Assembly (NCBI RefSeq): GCF_041154455.1
Contig: NZ_AP028664.1
Location: 807,001 to 871,000, forward strand
Source: Variovorax sp. V213
GTDB lineage: Bacteria; Pseudomonadota; Gammaproteobacteria; Burkholderiales; Burkholderiaceae_C
Direction: 5' to 3'
Length of the DNA: 64,000 nucleotides
In this document: one piece after another, positions 42,973-50,863 of the stretch
How positions within the stretch are numbered: position 1 is the first letter of the stretch
Layout of the letters: every line of letters begins with the position of its first letter
Notes under the pieces: model-generated
Seen by the model: only the letters and a program-made list of their open reading frames with translations
Database searches by the model: none
What the model was told of the DNA's origin: nothing
Program-made: the position numbers and the translations under genes

Positions 42973-43290
42973 ATGGCCCTCATGATCACCGACGAATGCA
43001 TCAACTGCGATGTCTGCGAGCCCGAGTGCCCGAACGATGCAATCTACATGGGCGCGGAGTTCTACGAGATCGACCCTCGCAAGTGCACCGAATGCGTCGG
43101 CCACTTCGACGAGCCGCAATGCGTGCAGGTGTGTCCGGTCGCGTGCATCCCGATCCATCCTGAACACGTCGAAAGCCGCGAGACGCTGTGGCAGAAGTTC
43201 GAGCGGCTCGCCGCGGCCAAGGCCGCGGCGGCCGCTGCATCGCAGCCGCAGCCGCAGCCGCGGACCGGGACGCCCTCAGCCGGCGCTTGA
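42973..43290 (+). CDS. YfhL-type 2[4Fe-4S] ferredoxin
   Basis: A 105-residue ferredoxin. Two clusters are read from C-I-N-C-D-V-C-x3-C-P near residues 10-20 and C-T-E-C-V-G-H-F-D-E-P-Q-C-V-Q-V-C-P, the second with the long loop between cysteines typical of the YfhL/Alvin subgroup. The C-terminal tail is Ala/Gln/Pro-rich. GATAAT just before the start is a candidate -10. The last 15 bases overlap the convergent DUF4124-like gene. Confidence 0.92.
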   Translation: MALMITDECINCDVCEPECPNDAIYMGAEFYEIDPRKCTECVGHFDEPQCVQVCPVACIPIHPEHVESRETLWQKFERLAAAKAAAAAASQPQPQPRTGTPSAGA

Positions 43291-43779
43291 GTCGGACGAG
43301 GACCTTCGCTTTTTCTTCTTGCCGCCATCGCCCGGCGCGGATGCGTGTTTTCCGTCGGACGAGCCGCTGAAGCGCGTACTCGACTTGTGCGGCTCCGAGA
43401 CGAGTTTCTGGGCCCGTGCCCGCGCCAGCTGCTCGGAGGACGCGAGCCGGCGTTCGGCGATGGCGGCCTGCCGGGCCTCGTGGGCTGACCTTCGGCTGCG
43501 CTCGTAGGCTTCTTTTTCCTGGGACAGGCGAATGCGCTCCAGCTGATCGGCACGCGCTTCGGCCCTGCGCGTTCCGGCCTCCGAGGCGTGGCGGTCGGCC
43601 TCGGTGCGCGTGTCGTCGACTTTCACCGGCCTTCCGCCTTCGCAGGGGCGGTCGGTGTAGGTGTTGCCGCAGCGGTAGGCCTCAGACCTTCCTTGTGCCG
43701 CGGCAGGTATCCAGTAAGTACTGGAGGCTATCAAAAAGATAGCAATGCCGATTTTTCCGGCCGTGGTTTTTCTTTTCAT
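43276..43779 (-). CDS. DUF4124-like exported protein with basic tail
   Basis: A 167-residue protein with a signal peptide (cleavage near A-A-A-Q-G) and a short domain Y-R-C-G-N-T-Y-T-D-R-P-C-E-G-G-R with two cysteines, the DUF4124 pattern. A long charged helix follows, and a Lys/Arg/Ser-rich C-terminus (K-K-K-K-R-R-S-S-S). Function unknown. The 54-base gap to pth is almost pure purine on this strand, giving a strong but unusual ribosome-binding leader. The signal codons contain two adjacent perfect palindromes (43711-43724 and 43727-43743). Confidence 0.75.
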   Translation of the reverse strand: MKRKTTAGKIGIAIFLIASSTYWIPAAAQGRSEAYRCGNTYTDRPCEGGRPVKVDDTRTEADRHASEAGTRRAEARADQLERIRLSQEKEAYERSRRSAHEARQAAIAERRLASSEQLARARAQKLVSEPHKSSTRFSGSSDGKHASAPGDGGKKKKRRSSSDSSAG

Positions 43780-43833
43780 TTCTTTTTCTCTCCCTTTCTT
43801 CTCTCGCTCTCCCGCGCTCTGGGTGCCGGCTGG

Positions 43834-44466
43834 CTATGGGGCGGCGGGCGTGCCTCCATCGCCGGGCTCTCGCCGCGGCGGTTTGGGCCGGGGCGGTTTG
43901 CTCGTGTGAATGATCAGGGTGGCTTTTTCCATCTCGCCGGCCACCAGGGCGGGTGCAGCGTGCAGGGTGCGCACGATGGCGTCTTCGATGGCTTCGCGCT
44001 GCTCCTTCAGCGGCTTCTTGAGCACCCAGTTGATGACCTCGGACTTCACGCCAGGGTGTCCGATGCCCAGGCGCAGGCGCCAGTAGTCGCCGGTGCCCAG
44101 CTGCGCATGGATATCGCGCAGGCCGTTGTGGCCGGCGTGGCTGCCGCCGAACTTGAGCTTGGCCTGGCCGGGCACCACGTCGAGCTCGTCATGCGCCACG
44201 AGGATTTCTTCGGGCGCAATCTTGAAGAAGCGCGCCAGCGCGCCCACCGATTTGCCCGACAGGTTCATGAAGGTCTGCGGCTCCAGCAGCCAGACGCTCT
44301 GCCCGTTGATGCTCGCGCGCGCCGCAAGGCCGTGATAGCTGCGCTCGGGCGCGAGATTGAGCTTCCAGTCGCGCGCCAGGGCGTCGATCCACCAGAAGCC
44401 GGCGTTGTGCCGGGTGGCTTCGTATTCAGGCCCCGGGTTACCGAGGCCGACAAACAGCTTGATCAT
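43834..44466 (-). CDS. pth: Peptidyl-tRNA hydrolase
   Basis: Cleaves peptidyl-tRNA released from stalled ribosomes. The 210-residue protein has G-L-G-N-P-G-P-E-Y-E-A-T-R-H-N-A-G-F (catalytic His in R-H-N-A-G), the P-Q-T-F-M-N-L-S-G-K block, the H-D-E-L-D acid and G-G-S-H-A-G-H-N-G-L-R. The C-terminal K-P-P-R-P-K-P-P-R tail is basic. ATG 44466 is the family start. It follows rplY. Confidence 0.96.
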   Translation of the reverse strand: MIKLFVGLGNPGPEYEATRHNAGFWWIDALARDWKLNLAPERSYHGLAARASINGQSVWLLEPQTFMNLSGKSVGALARFFKIAPEEILVAHDELDVVPGQAKLKFGGSHAGHNGLRDIHAQLGTGDYWRLRLGIGHPGVKSEVINWVLKKPLKEQREAIEDAIVRTLHAAPALVAGEMEKATLIIHTSKPPRPKPPRREPGDGGTPAAP

Positions 44467-44493
44467 GAGGGGAATTATCTCGCCGGCCCCAAA

Positions 44494-44520
44494 GCAAAAG
44501 GCCCGCACGAGGCGGGCCTT
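44494..44520 (-). terminator. Intrinsic terminator after rplY
   Basis: AAGGCCCGC at 44498-44506, loop ACGAG, GCGGGCCTT at 44512-44520. Read on the minus strand the stem is followed by TTTTGCTTT, so it should end prs-rplY transcripts ahead of pth. Confidence 0.85.
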
Positions 44521-44540
44521 CTGCAGGGACGCGAAGGGAA

Positions 44541-45212
44541 TTACTTCTTCGCGGCGGGCTTTGCCGTCTTGGCGGCAGGCTTGCCGTTGGCAGCCGGTGC
44601 GGCGCCTTCAGCTGCTGCGGCGCCTTCAGCGGCGGGTGCCGGCTCTTCGGCGACCAGCGGCGGCACGGCCGACACGACGACCGGGTTCAGCTTGCCGTGG
44701 CTCACGAACTTCACGCCCTTGGGCAGCTTGATGTCGTTGACGTGCAGCGTGGCGTTCTTCTTCAGGCCGGAGAGATCGATCTCGATGAACTCGGGCAGGT
44801 CGGTCGGCAGGCAGCTGATCTCGAGCTCGGTCATCACGTGGTTCACGAGGTTGTGGTCGAGCTTGACGGCGTCGGACTCTTCTTCACCGTTGAAGTGGAG
44901 CGGCACCTTCATGTGCAGGCGGGTCTTGGCATCGACGCGCTGGAAGTCGATGTGTTGCACCAGCTGGCGGAACGGGTGGTATTGCACGTCGCGCAGCAGC
45001 ACTTTGCTGGTGGCGCCGCCGAGTTCCATTTCGAGGATCGACGAGTGGAAGGCTTCCTTCTTGAGGGCGTGCCACAGCGCGTTGTGATCGAGCTCGATCA
45101 GCTGGGGCTGGCCTTCACCACCGTAGACGATACCGGGCGTCTTGCCCGAGATGCGGAGACGGCGGCTCGCACCCGTGCCCTGCTTGGCGCGCTCAAAAGC
45201 GACGAATTTCAT
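44541..45212 (-). CDS. rplY: 50S ribosomal protein L25/general stress protein Ctc
   Basis: Binds 5S rRNA in the large subunit. The 223-residue protein is the long Ctc form: L25 domain (R-R-L-R-I-S-G-K-T-P-G-I-V-Y-G-G), the second domain (about 100-185), and an Ala/Glu/Pro/Lys tail. A gap of 97 bases separates it from prs. Confidence 0.95.
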   Translation of the reverse strand: MKFVAFERAKQGTGASRRLRISGKTPGIVYGGEGQPQLIELDHNALWHALKKEAFHSSILEMELGGATSKVLLRDVQYHPFRQLVQHIDFQRVDAKTRLHMKVPLHFNGEEESDAVKLDHNLVNHVMTELEISCLPTDLPEFIEIDLSGLKKNATLHVNDIKLPKGVKFVSHGKLNPVVVSAVPPLVAEEPAPAAEGAAAAEGAAPAANGKPAAKTAKPAAKK

Positions 45213-45309
45213 AACAACTCCTGTGAGAGTCCACCGCGACCAGTGCGACTCCGGTTCAACAAGGGCCCCGTTCCGGAAAAAGGAAGGTGGAGCCCGCTTT
45301 TTGCTCGGG

Positions 45310-46281
45310 TCAGAACAGGTTGTCCTGGTCCGAGAACAAACTCATGACCGACTCGCCCTTGGCAATGCGCTGGATCGTTTCGGCGATCAGCGGTGCCACG
45401 GAGAGTTGGCGGACCTTTCCGCACGCCAGGGCGCCGTCGGAAAGGGGAATGGTGTTGGTCACGACCACTTCGTCGAGCGCGGAGTGGGTGATGCGCTCGA
45501 TGGCCGGGCCCGAGAAGATCGGATGCGTGCAATAGGCGTAGACGCTTTTTGCACCGCGTTCCTTGAGCACCTCGGCCGCTTTGACCAGCGTGCCGGCGGT
45601 GTCGATCATGTCGTCCATGATCACGCAGTTGCGGCCGTCGATTTCGCCGATCACGTTCATGACCTCGCTCACGTTGGCCTTCGGGCGGCGCTTGTCGATG
45701 ATGGCGAGGTCGCAGTTCAGCTGCTTGGCCAGCGCACGCGCGCGCACCACGCCGCCGACGTCGGGCGAGACCACGATCAGGTCTTCGTAGTTCTTCTGGC
45801 GCAGGTCGCCCAGCAGCACTGGCGAGGCATAGATGTTGTCGACCGGAATGTCGAAGAAGCCCTGGATCTGGTCGGCGTGAAGGTCCATGGTGAGCACGCG
45901 CTCGACGCCCACGGTTTCCAGCAGGTTGGCCACCACCTTGGCCGAGATCGGCACGCGGCTCGAACGCGGGCGGCGGTCCTGGCGGGCGTAGCCGTAGTAG
46001 GGAATCACCGCGCTGATCCGCTCGGCCGAGGCGCGCTTGAGCGCGTCGACCATGATCAGCAGTTCCATCAGGTTCTCGTTGGTCGGTGCGCAGGTCGACT
46101 GCACCACGAACACATCGCGCGCCCGGACGTTCTGGTTGATCTCGACGGTGACTTCACCGTCGGAGAAGCGTCCAACGCGCGCGGCACCCAGCGAGGTACC
46201 GAGGTTTTGCGCGATTTCTGCGGCCAGGCCAGGATTGGCGTTGCCGGTGAAAACCATGAAATCAGGGTGATTAGCCTGCAT
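45310..46281 (-). CDS. prs: Ribose-phosphate pyrophosphokinase
   Basis: Makes phosphoribosyl pyrophosphate from ribose 5-phosphate and ATP, the precursor of purines, pyrimidines, His, Trp and NAD. The 323-residue protein has F-S-D-G-E, S-T-C-A-P-T-N-E-N-L-M-E-L, Y-Y-G-Y-A-R-Q-D-R-R, D-L-H-A-D-Q-I-Q-G-F-F and the PRPP-binding D-D-M-I-D-T-A-G-T. ATG 46281 is the conserved start. It lies downstream of tRNA-Gln, with four tandem hairpins in its 202-base leader. Confidence 0.96.
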   Translation of the reverse strand: MQANHPDFMVFTGNANPGLAAEIAQNLGTSLGAARVGRFSDGEVTVEINQNVRARDVFVVQSTCAPTNENLMELLIMVDALKRASAERISAVIPYYGYARQDRRPRSSRVPISAKVVANLLETVGVERVLTMDLHADQIQGFFDIPVDNIYASPVLLGDLRQKNYEDLIVVSPDVGGVVRARALAKQLNCDLAIIDKRRPKANVSEVMNVIGEIDGRNCVIMDDMIDTAGTLVKAAEVLKERGAKSVYAYCTHPIFSGPAIERITHSALDEVVVTNTIPLSDGALACGKVRQLSVAPLIAETIQRIAKGESVMSLFSDQDNLF

Positions 46282-46362
46282 GAGCGCGTCCCGGCAGTGC
46301 GAATTGGCTTTTAGGAAGCCGCCAAAGAGTTTGATTCGTGGCGACCCAGGGGCCGCCAATTA

Positions 46363-46471
46363 TTGCAGCGGGTGGGCTGCAAAAGAAGCACTGCGGCCGG
46401 TGGGCCGCAGTTTGAAGCGCTGCGGCGGTTAAACCGCAGCCTGAAGAGCGCTGCGGCGGGTGAGACCGCAG
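46363..46471. repeat. Four tandem hairpin repeats between tRNA-Gln and prs
   Basis: Four imperfect direct repeats of about 28-31 bases, each with its own inverted repeat: TTGCAGC/GCTGCAA at 46363-46382, CTGCGG/CCGCAG at 46391-46410, 46420-46439 and 46451-46471, joined by similar linkers (TTTGAAGCG, CCTGAAGAGCG). On the transcript of this minus-strand unit they would give four stems in a row in the leader of prs, directly after the tRNA. Confidence 0.75.
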
Positions 46472-46483
46472 CCTGAAAAGATT

Positions 46484-46560
46484 TGGCAGGGGAGAAAGGA
46501 TTCGAACCTTTGCATGCTGGAATCAAAATCCAGTGCCTTAACCAGCTTGGCGACTCCCCT
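46484..46560 (-). tRNA. tRNA-Gln (anticodon TTG)
   Basis: 77 bases with CCA encoded. Acceptor stem AGGGGAG/CTCCCCT, D arm starting GCC, anticodon stem CTGGA-TTTTGAT-TCCAG with TTG, T arm AAAGG-TTCGAAT-CCTTT, discriminator G. It lies between ispE and prs on the same strand, the conserved order in this group, and is probably processed from a shared transcript. Confidence 0.95.
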
Positions 46561-46627
46561 ACACGGGTCGATGGTTTTCACCACAAACCGATATATGTCG
46601 CATCGGACCTCAACAGTCCGATCATCT

Positions 46628-47518
46628 TCAGGTCGCCCATCCCCAAAGTGGATGAACGGCCAAATTGTTGCATTGACGAACCTGCCAGCCCGTGGGGGCT
46701 TCGGCCAGTTCCGCTTCTTGCGGCTCTTGCGGCATTTTCGCGAATACCGAACTTCCGGAGCCGGTCATCCGGGCTTTCAGTCCTTGGGCGCCGAGCCAGT
46801 CGATGGCTTCGGAGACCGCGGGGCAAAGCCGCTGGGCAACCGGCTGCAGGTCGTTGTGGCCGAAGCCGAAAACCTTGAAAGCGCTGCTTTCGGGGTCTTG
46901 GGCTTCAAGCTGTTCGCTATCTGCAGCAAAGCCCGAGATTATAGCAACAGGAGTGGCGCGTTGAAGGTCCGGCGCAGAAAAAATTAGCCGGGTGTCGAGT
47001 CCCTCGGGTGGCTTGACCACCACGAACCGTGCGGAAGGGACGTTCACGGGGGTGATTTTTTCGCCGATTCCTTCGACCCAGGCGTTGCGCCCGCCGAGGA
47101 AAAACGGCACGTCGGCGCCCAGCTTCACGCCAATTTCGGCCAGGCGTGACAGCGGCAGGTTCAGCTTCCACAGCCGGTTCAGGGCCAGCAGACAGGTCGC
47201 GGCGTCCGAAGAACCCCCGCCCATGCCGGCCTGCGCCGGCACCTGCTTGGCAATGCCGATGTGGGCGCCCTGGCCGGGCGCCGCATGCGCCTGGAGCGCG
47301 CGCGCGGCGCGCAGGACGAGGTCGTCGGGCGGCAGTTCGGTCGTCAGGTCTTCGCGGCTGAGCTGGCCATCGCGGCGCAGCTCGACATGGAGCGTGTCGC
47401 ACCAGTCGATCAGCATGAAGACCGACTGCAGCAGGTGGTAGCCGTCTTCGCGCCGGCCGGTGATGTGCAGGAAGAGGTTGAGCTTGGCCGGTGCGGGAAG
47501 GTCGTAGATCGCCTTCAT
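46628..47518 (-). CDS. ispE: 4-diphosphocytidyl-2-C-methyl-D-erythritol kinase
   Basis: Fourth step of the MEP isoprenoid pathway: phosphorylates CDP-methylerythritol. The 296-residue GHMP kinase has P-A-P-A-K-L-N-L-F-L-H-I, the ATP loop P-A-Q-A-G-M-G-G-G-S-S-D-A-A and the late M-T-G-S-G-S-S-V-F. ATG 47518 overlaps the lolB stop by four bases. It is followed by tRNA-Gln. Confidence 0.96.
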   Translation of the reverse strand: MKAIYDLPAPAKLNLFLHITGRREDGYHLLQSVFMLIDWCDTLHVELRRDGQLSREDLTTELPPDDLVLRAARALQAHAAPGQGAHIGIAKQVPAQAGMGGGSSDAATCLLALNRLWKLNLPLSRLAEIGVKLGADVPFFLGGRNAWVEGIGEKITPVNVPSARFVVVKPPEGLDTRLIFSAPDLQRATPVAIISGFAADSEQLEAQDPESSAFKVFGFGHNDLQPVAQRLCPAVSEAIDWLGAQGLKARMTGSGSSVFAKMPQEPQEAELAEAPTGWQVRQCNNLAVHPLWGWAT

Positions 47519-48036
47519 GACCGTTCGAACACGATGCGCAGGTCCGCCGTGGGGCTCGGGGCTTCGCGGGTGGCCTGCAAGCGGCCGTTGGCGATCTGCC
47601 CCAGGTCCGGACGCCATCCGGGAACGCGCTCGTCGCGGCCCGCGAGCCAGCCGAAGAGCGCACCGACGGGTATGGCGGCACCGGTGGCGGCTTCGATCAG
47701 CGCATCGACCGAATCGAAGCGCCGGACGTCGCTGCCATTCTTGAGCAGGGCTTCGCCTGGCGACCAGTGCAGCTGGGCCAGCGTGCTGCCGATCGGGCTC
47801 GTGAGCGAGAGTTCGCCCGACTCGGGCGAGCCACGCAGCTCGAACAGGGCGGAAAAGGTTTGCACAGGCTGGCTGTCGATGCGCAGCGACATGCGGCCGC
47901 TCCATGCGTCCGTGCCCTGGGGCCGCGTGCCACTCGGGAGTTGCGCGCAGCCGGCCGCGAGCAGAAGCGCCGCAGCGCCCGCCGCCAGCGCGCTCCGGCG
48001 GCCACCCTCAAGCCCGGGGGAAAGCATGGCCGTCAC
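47515..48036 (-). CDS. lolB: Outer-membrane lipoprotein insertion protein LolB
   Basis: Accepts lipoproteins from LolA and inserts them in the outer membrane. The 173-residue protein has a lipobox L-A-A-G-C near residue 30, a W-S-G-R-M-S-L strand, and the G-W-L-A-G-R segment of the LolB fold. The start is GTG 48036 (overlapping the TPR stop) or ATG 48027. Position between a TPR lipoprotein-like gene and ispE is typical. Confidence 0.9.
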   Translation of the reverse strand: MTAMLSPGLEGGRRSALAAGAAALLLAAGCAQLPSGTRPQGTDAWSGRMSLRIDSQPVQTFSALFELRGSPESGELSLTSPIGSTLAQLHWSPGEALLKNGSDVRRFDSVDALIEAATGAAIPVGALFGWLAGRDERVPGWRPDLGQIANGRLQATREAPSPTADLRIVFERS

Positions 48037-49889
48037 GGCTTGACCCGCAAGCGCTTGAGCGTCTCCTGCAGGGTCTCGTTCTCGGCGTCGCTCAGGAGGG
48101 CTTCCTTCCAGATCGTGACCGCGCGGTCCTTCTGGCCGGTGGACCAGAGCACTTCGCCAAAATGCGCACCGATTTCCGGGTCGGGCCGGGTCTTGTAGGC
48201 GGCCTCGAGAATGCGGATGGCTTCGGTCGTGTTGCCCAGCCGGAATTCCACCCAGCCCAGGCTGTCGGCAATGAAGGGGTCTTCAGGTGCCAGCTGCACG
48301 GCTTTCTGGATCAGCGTGCGCGCCTCGTCGAGCCGGATCTTGCGATCTGCGAAGGAGTAGCCGAGCGCGTTGTAGGCGTTCTGGTTCTCGGGCTTGAGCT
48401 CGATCAGCCGGCGCAGCAGCCGCTCCATTTCGTCCAGGCGGTTCAGCTTTTCGGCCACCATGGCCTGGTCGTAGACCAGGTCGCTGTCGTTGGGGGCAGC
48501 GGCGGACGCCTGGGCCAGCATGTCGTAGGCGGCCTGGTATTGCTTGGCGTCGCGCAGCAACTGCACTTCGGCCAGGAATTTCTGCTTCTTGTCCTCGGCC
48601 GTGCGCTCGGGCAGGCCGCGCACGATTTCGCGTGCCTGGGGCAGCTTGCCCTGGCGCGCCAGCAGGCCCGCGCGGCGCGTCTGCGCAACAACCAGTTCGT
48701 CGGTGCTGTCGACGCGCGCAAGCCAGCGCTCTGCGGCCGTGAAGTCCTTGCGGCGTTCCGCCAGCTGCGACAGAACGAGGTACGCCTGCGTGGTGCCACG
48801 CTGGCGATCTTCCGCATCTTTCTGATTGGCCGCCAGATCGACATAGCGCTTGAGCGACGTTTCGGCCGCCGCGTCCTGCCGGGCCTGGGCCTGGAGGCTG
48901 CCGAGCAGCAGCCAGGGCTCGGCCAATTCGGGCCGGGCAGTGGTGAGCACCTGCAATTGCGCAGCGGAATCGGTGTAGCGGCGGTTTTCGACCAGCACGC
49001 GTGCGTAGGCGATGCGCAGGTCGGGCGGTGCCTTGGGGTTGTTGGCCAGATAGCGCGTGACGATCGGTTCTGCGAGCGGCTGGCCGGGGTCGATCATTTC
49101 GAGCGCCAGTACGGCCGGGGCGTCGGATGCGGGGTCGAGCTGCTGGCCCTTGAACGCGGCGTCCACTGCGCCGGAGGTGTCGCCGGCATTCAGGCGCAGG
49201 CGGCCGACGGTCGCCCAGGCAAGGCCACCGGTGGTGGGGCTCTTGAGCTCATCGGCCAGTGCCTGCTCGACCACCGACGCGGCCAGCTTCTTGTCGGAGG
49301 CGCGCGAGTAATTGCGGGCGATCACTGCCATCAGCATCGGCCGCTCGATCTGCGGCGTGGCCGCGATCTCGGCGCGCAGCGGCGCGACGGTTTCACTGAT
49401 GCGGTTCAGCGCAATCAGGATCTGAAGCTCGATGCGGCGTGCATCGCGCGAATTGGGCAGCGTTTCCTGCCATGCACGGGCGGCCGCAAGCGCCGCGTCG
49501 CCGGAGCGCGATTGCAGGGCGATTTCGACCGCGCGCTGGAACAGCTTGCCGTCTCGCAGCCGCCGGGCCGCGTCGAGCACCAGCGCATAGCCCGATCCGG
49601 GATCTCCGGAGCGCGTGGTCATCTCGCCCATCAGGATTTCGTAGAACAGTTCCGCAGTCAGGGCCGAGGGTTGTGCGGCGGGTTCGCTGGCGGACTTCGC
49701 GTCGGTTGACTTTGCGGCGGCCGGTGCCGGAGCGGGCCTCGTTCCCGGCCGGGATGGCGTCGGCCGCTCGACGATGGGCGCCGGACTCCTGGGCGCGGCG
49801 GGGTCGGGCGTTTGCGCTTGAACGGCGCAAGCCAGCAAGACGAGGGACGCGACCGCCGCAAGGCGGTGTCGGCGGAGCGATGGAATCAT
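48033..49889 (-). CDS. Exported tetratricopeptide repeat protein
   Basis: A 618-residue protein with a signal peptide (L-A-A-V-A-S-L-V-L-L-A-C-A-V-Q-A-Q), a Pro/Ala-rich region (30-75) and about ten TPR-like helix pairs, such as N-A-L-G-Y-S-F-A-D-R and L-G-W-V-E-F-R-L-G-N-T-T-E-A near the C-terminus. Such proteins upstream of lolB are common in Burkholderiales and are thought to be periplasmic scaffolds. ATG 49889 is divergent from mutM with 72 bases between. The stop overlaps the lolB GTG. Confidence 0.88.
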   Translation of the reverse strand: MIPSLRRHRLAAVASLVLLACAVQAQTPDPAAPRSPAPIVERPTPSRPGTRPAPAPAAAKSTDAKSASEPAAQPSALTAELFYEILMGEMTTRSGDPGSGYALVLDAARRLRDGKLFQRAVEIALQSRSGDAALAAARAWQETLPNSRDARRIELQILIALNRISETVAPLRAEIAATPQIERPMLMAVIARNYSRASDKKLAASVVEQALADELKSPTTGGLAWATVGRLRLNAGDTSGAVDAAFKGQQLDPASDAPAVLALEMIDPGQPLAEPIVTRYLANNPKAPPDLRIAYARVLVENRRYTDSAAQLQVLTTARPELAEPWLLLGSLQAQARQDAAAETSLKRYVDLAANQKDAEDRQRGTTQAYLVLSQLAERRKDFTAAERWLARVDSTDELVVAQTRRAGLLARQGKLPQAREIVRGLPERTAEDKKQKFLAEVQLLRDAKQYQAAYDMLAQASAAAPNDSDLVYDQAMVAEKLNRLDEMERLLRRLIELKPENQNAYNALGYSFADRKIRLDEARTLIQKAVQLAPEDPFIADSLGWVEFRLGNTTEAIRILEAAYKTRPDPEIGAHFGEVLWSTGQKDRAVTIWKEALLSDAENETLQETLKRLRVKP

Positions 49890-49961
49890 CGAACCATAAT
49901 AATCCAAGCTTTTGAGCGAGCATCTCGTGGGGCTTCGTCGCAGCCCGGAGATTTCAATTTC

Positions 49962-50774
49962 ATGCCTGAGCTTCCCGAAGTCGAAGTGACGCGGCGCGGT
50001 TTTGCCGAACGCATCGCCGGTGCGCGCATCGATGCGGTCCGCATCGGCAAGCCCCTGCGGTGGGCGCTGATGGTCGCGCCCGAGGCGCTGGCCGGGCGCC
50101 GGGTGCTGCAAGTGCGCCGGCGCGGCAAGTACCTGCTGATCGACCTGGACCGCGGGCTGCTGCTGCTGCACCTGGGCATGTCGGGCAGCCTGCGCTTCGA
50201 TGCGGCGCTTCCCGCGCCCGGTGTTCACGATCACTTCGATCTGGTCACCGATCGCGGCACGTTGCGGCTCAACGATCCGCGCCGCTTCGGTGCCGTGGTC
50301 TACGTGGAGGACGAGTCGGCGCCCTGGGCCGTCAAGCTGCTCGGCGGCCTTGGCATGGAGCCGCTGGGCGACGCGTTCGACCTGGACGCGTTTCATGCCG
50401 GCCTTCGCAAGCGCCGGACCGCAGTGAAGCAGGTGCTGCTCGCGGGCGACGTGGTGGTGGGCGTCGGCAACATCTACGCCTCCGAGGCGCTGTTCCAGGC
50501 GGGCATCCGCCCGACGCTTTCGGCCGCGCGCATCAGCCGGCCGCGGGCGGCCAGGCTTCATGCGGCGGTGCGCGAAATCCTGGCCAGGGCGGTGGAGAAG
50601 GGCGGCAGCACGCTGCGCGACTTCTCCAATGTCGATGGGCAGAACGGCTACTTCCAGCTCGAAGCGACGGTCTACGGCCGCGCCGGCGAACCTTGTCGGG
50701 TCTGCGCAACGCCGATCCGGCAAGTGCGCCAGGGGCAGCGTTCCACTTACTATTGCCCAAATTGTCAAAAATAG
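49962..50774 (+). CDS. mutM: Formamidopyrimidine-DNA glycosylase
   Basis: Removes 8-oxoguanine opposite C. The 270-residue protein begins M-P-E-L-P-E-V-E-V with catalytic P2 and E3. The beta-hairpin lysine region (R-R-R-G-K-Y), N-I-Y-A-S-E-A-L and the C-terminal zinc finger (C-R-V-C ... C-P-N-C) complete it. A GGAG lies upstream. First of two GO-system genes in this stretch. Confidence 0.97.
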   Translation: MPELPEVEVTRRGFAERIAGARIDAVRIGKPLRWALMVAPEALAGRRVLQVRRRGKYLLIDLDRGLLLLHLGMSGSLRFDAALPAPGVHDHFDLVTDRGTLRLNDPRRFGAVVYVEDESAPWAVKLLGGLGMEPLGDAFDLDAFHAGLRKRRTAVKQVLLAGDVVVGVGNIYASEALFQAGIRPTLSAARISRPRAARLHAAVREILARAVEKGGSTLRDFSNVDGQNGYFQLEATVYGRAGEPCRVCATPIRQVRQGQRSTYYCPNCQK

Positions 50775-50863
50775 TGTTCCAACGCCCGCGTTCGAATATC
50801 CTGCAAACGGTTGCTCCACAGCTTGCGATGCTATATTTGTAAGTTGTTTCTTACATATTCCCT

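Noticed and set aside
43588..45087. A 499-codon plus-strand frame over pth and rplY
   Set aside because: It is antisense to two well-supported genes and has only low-complexity sequence.
46363..46471. CRISPR array
   Set aside because: Repeats are palindromic, spacers are under 12 bases and similar to each other, and no cas gene is present.
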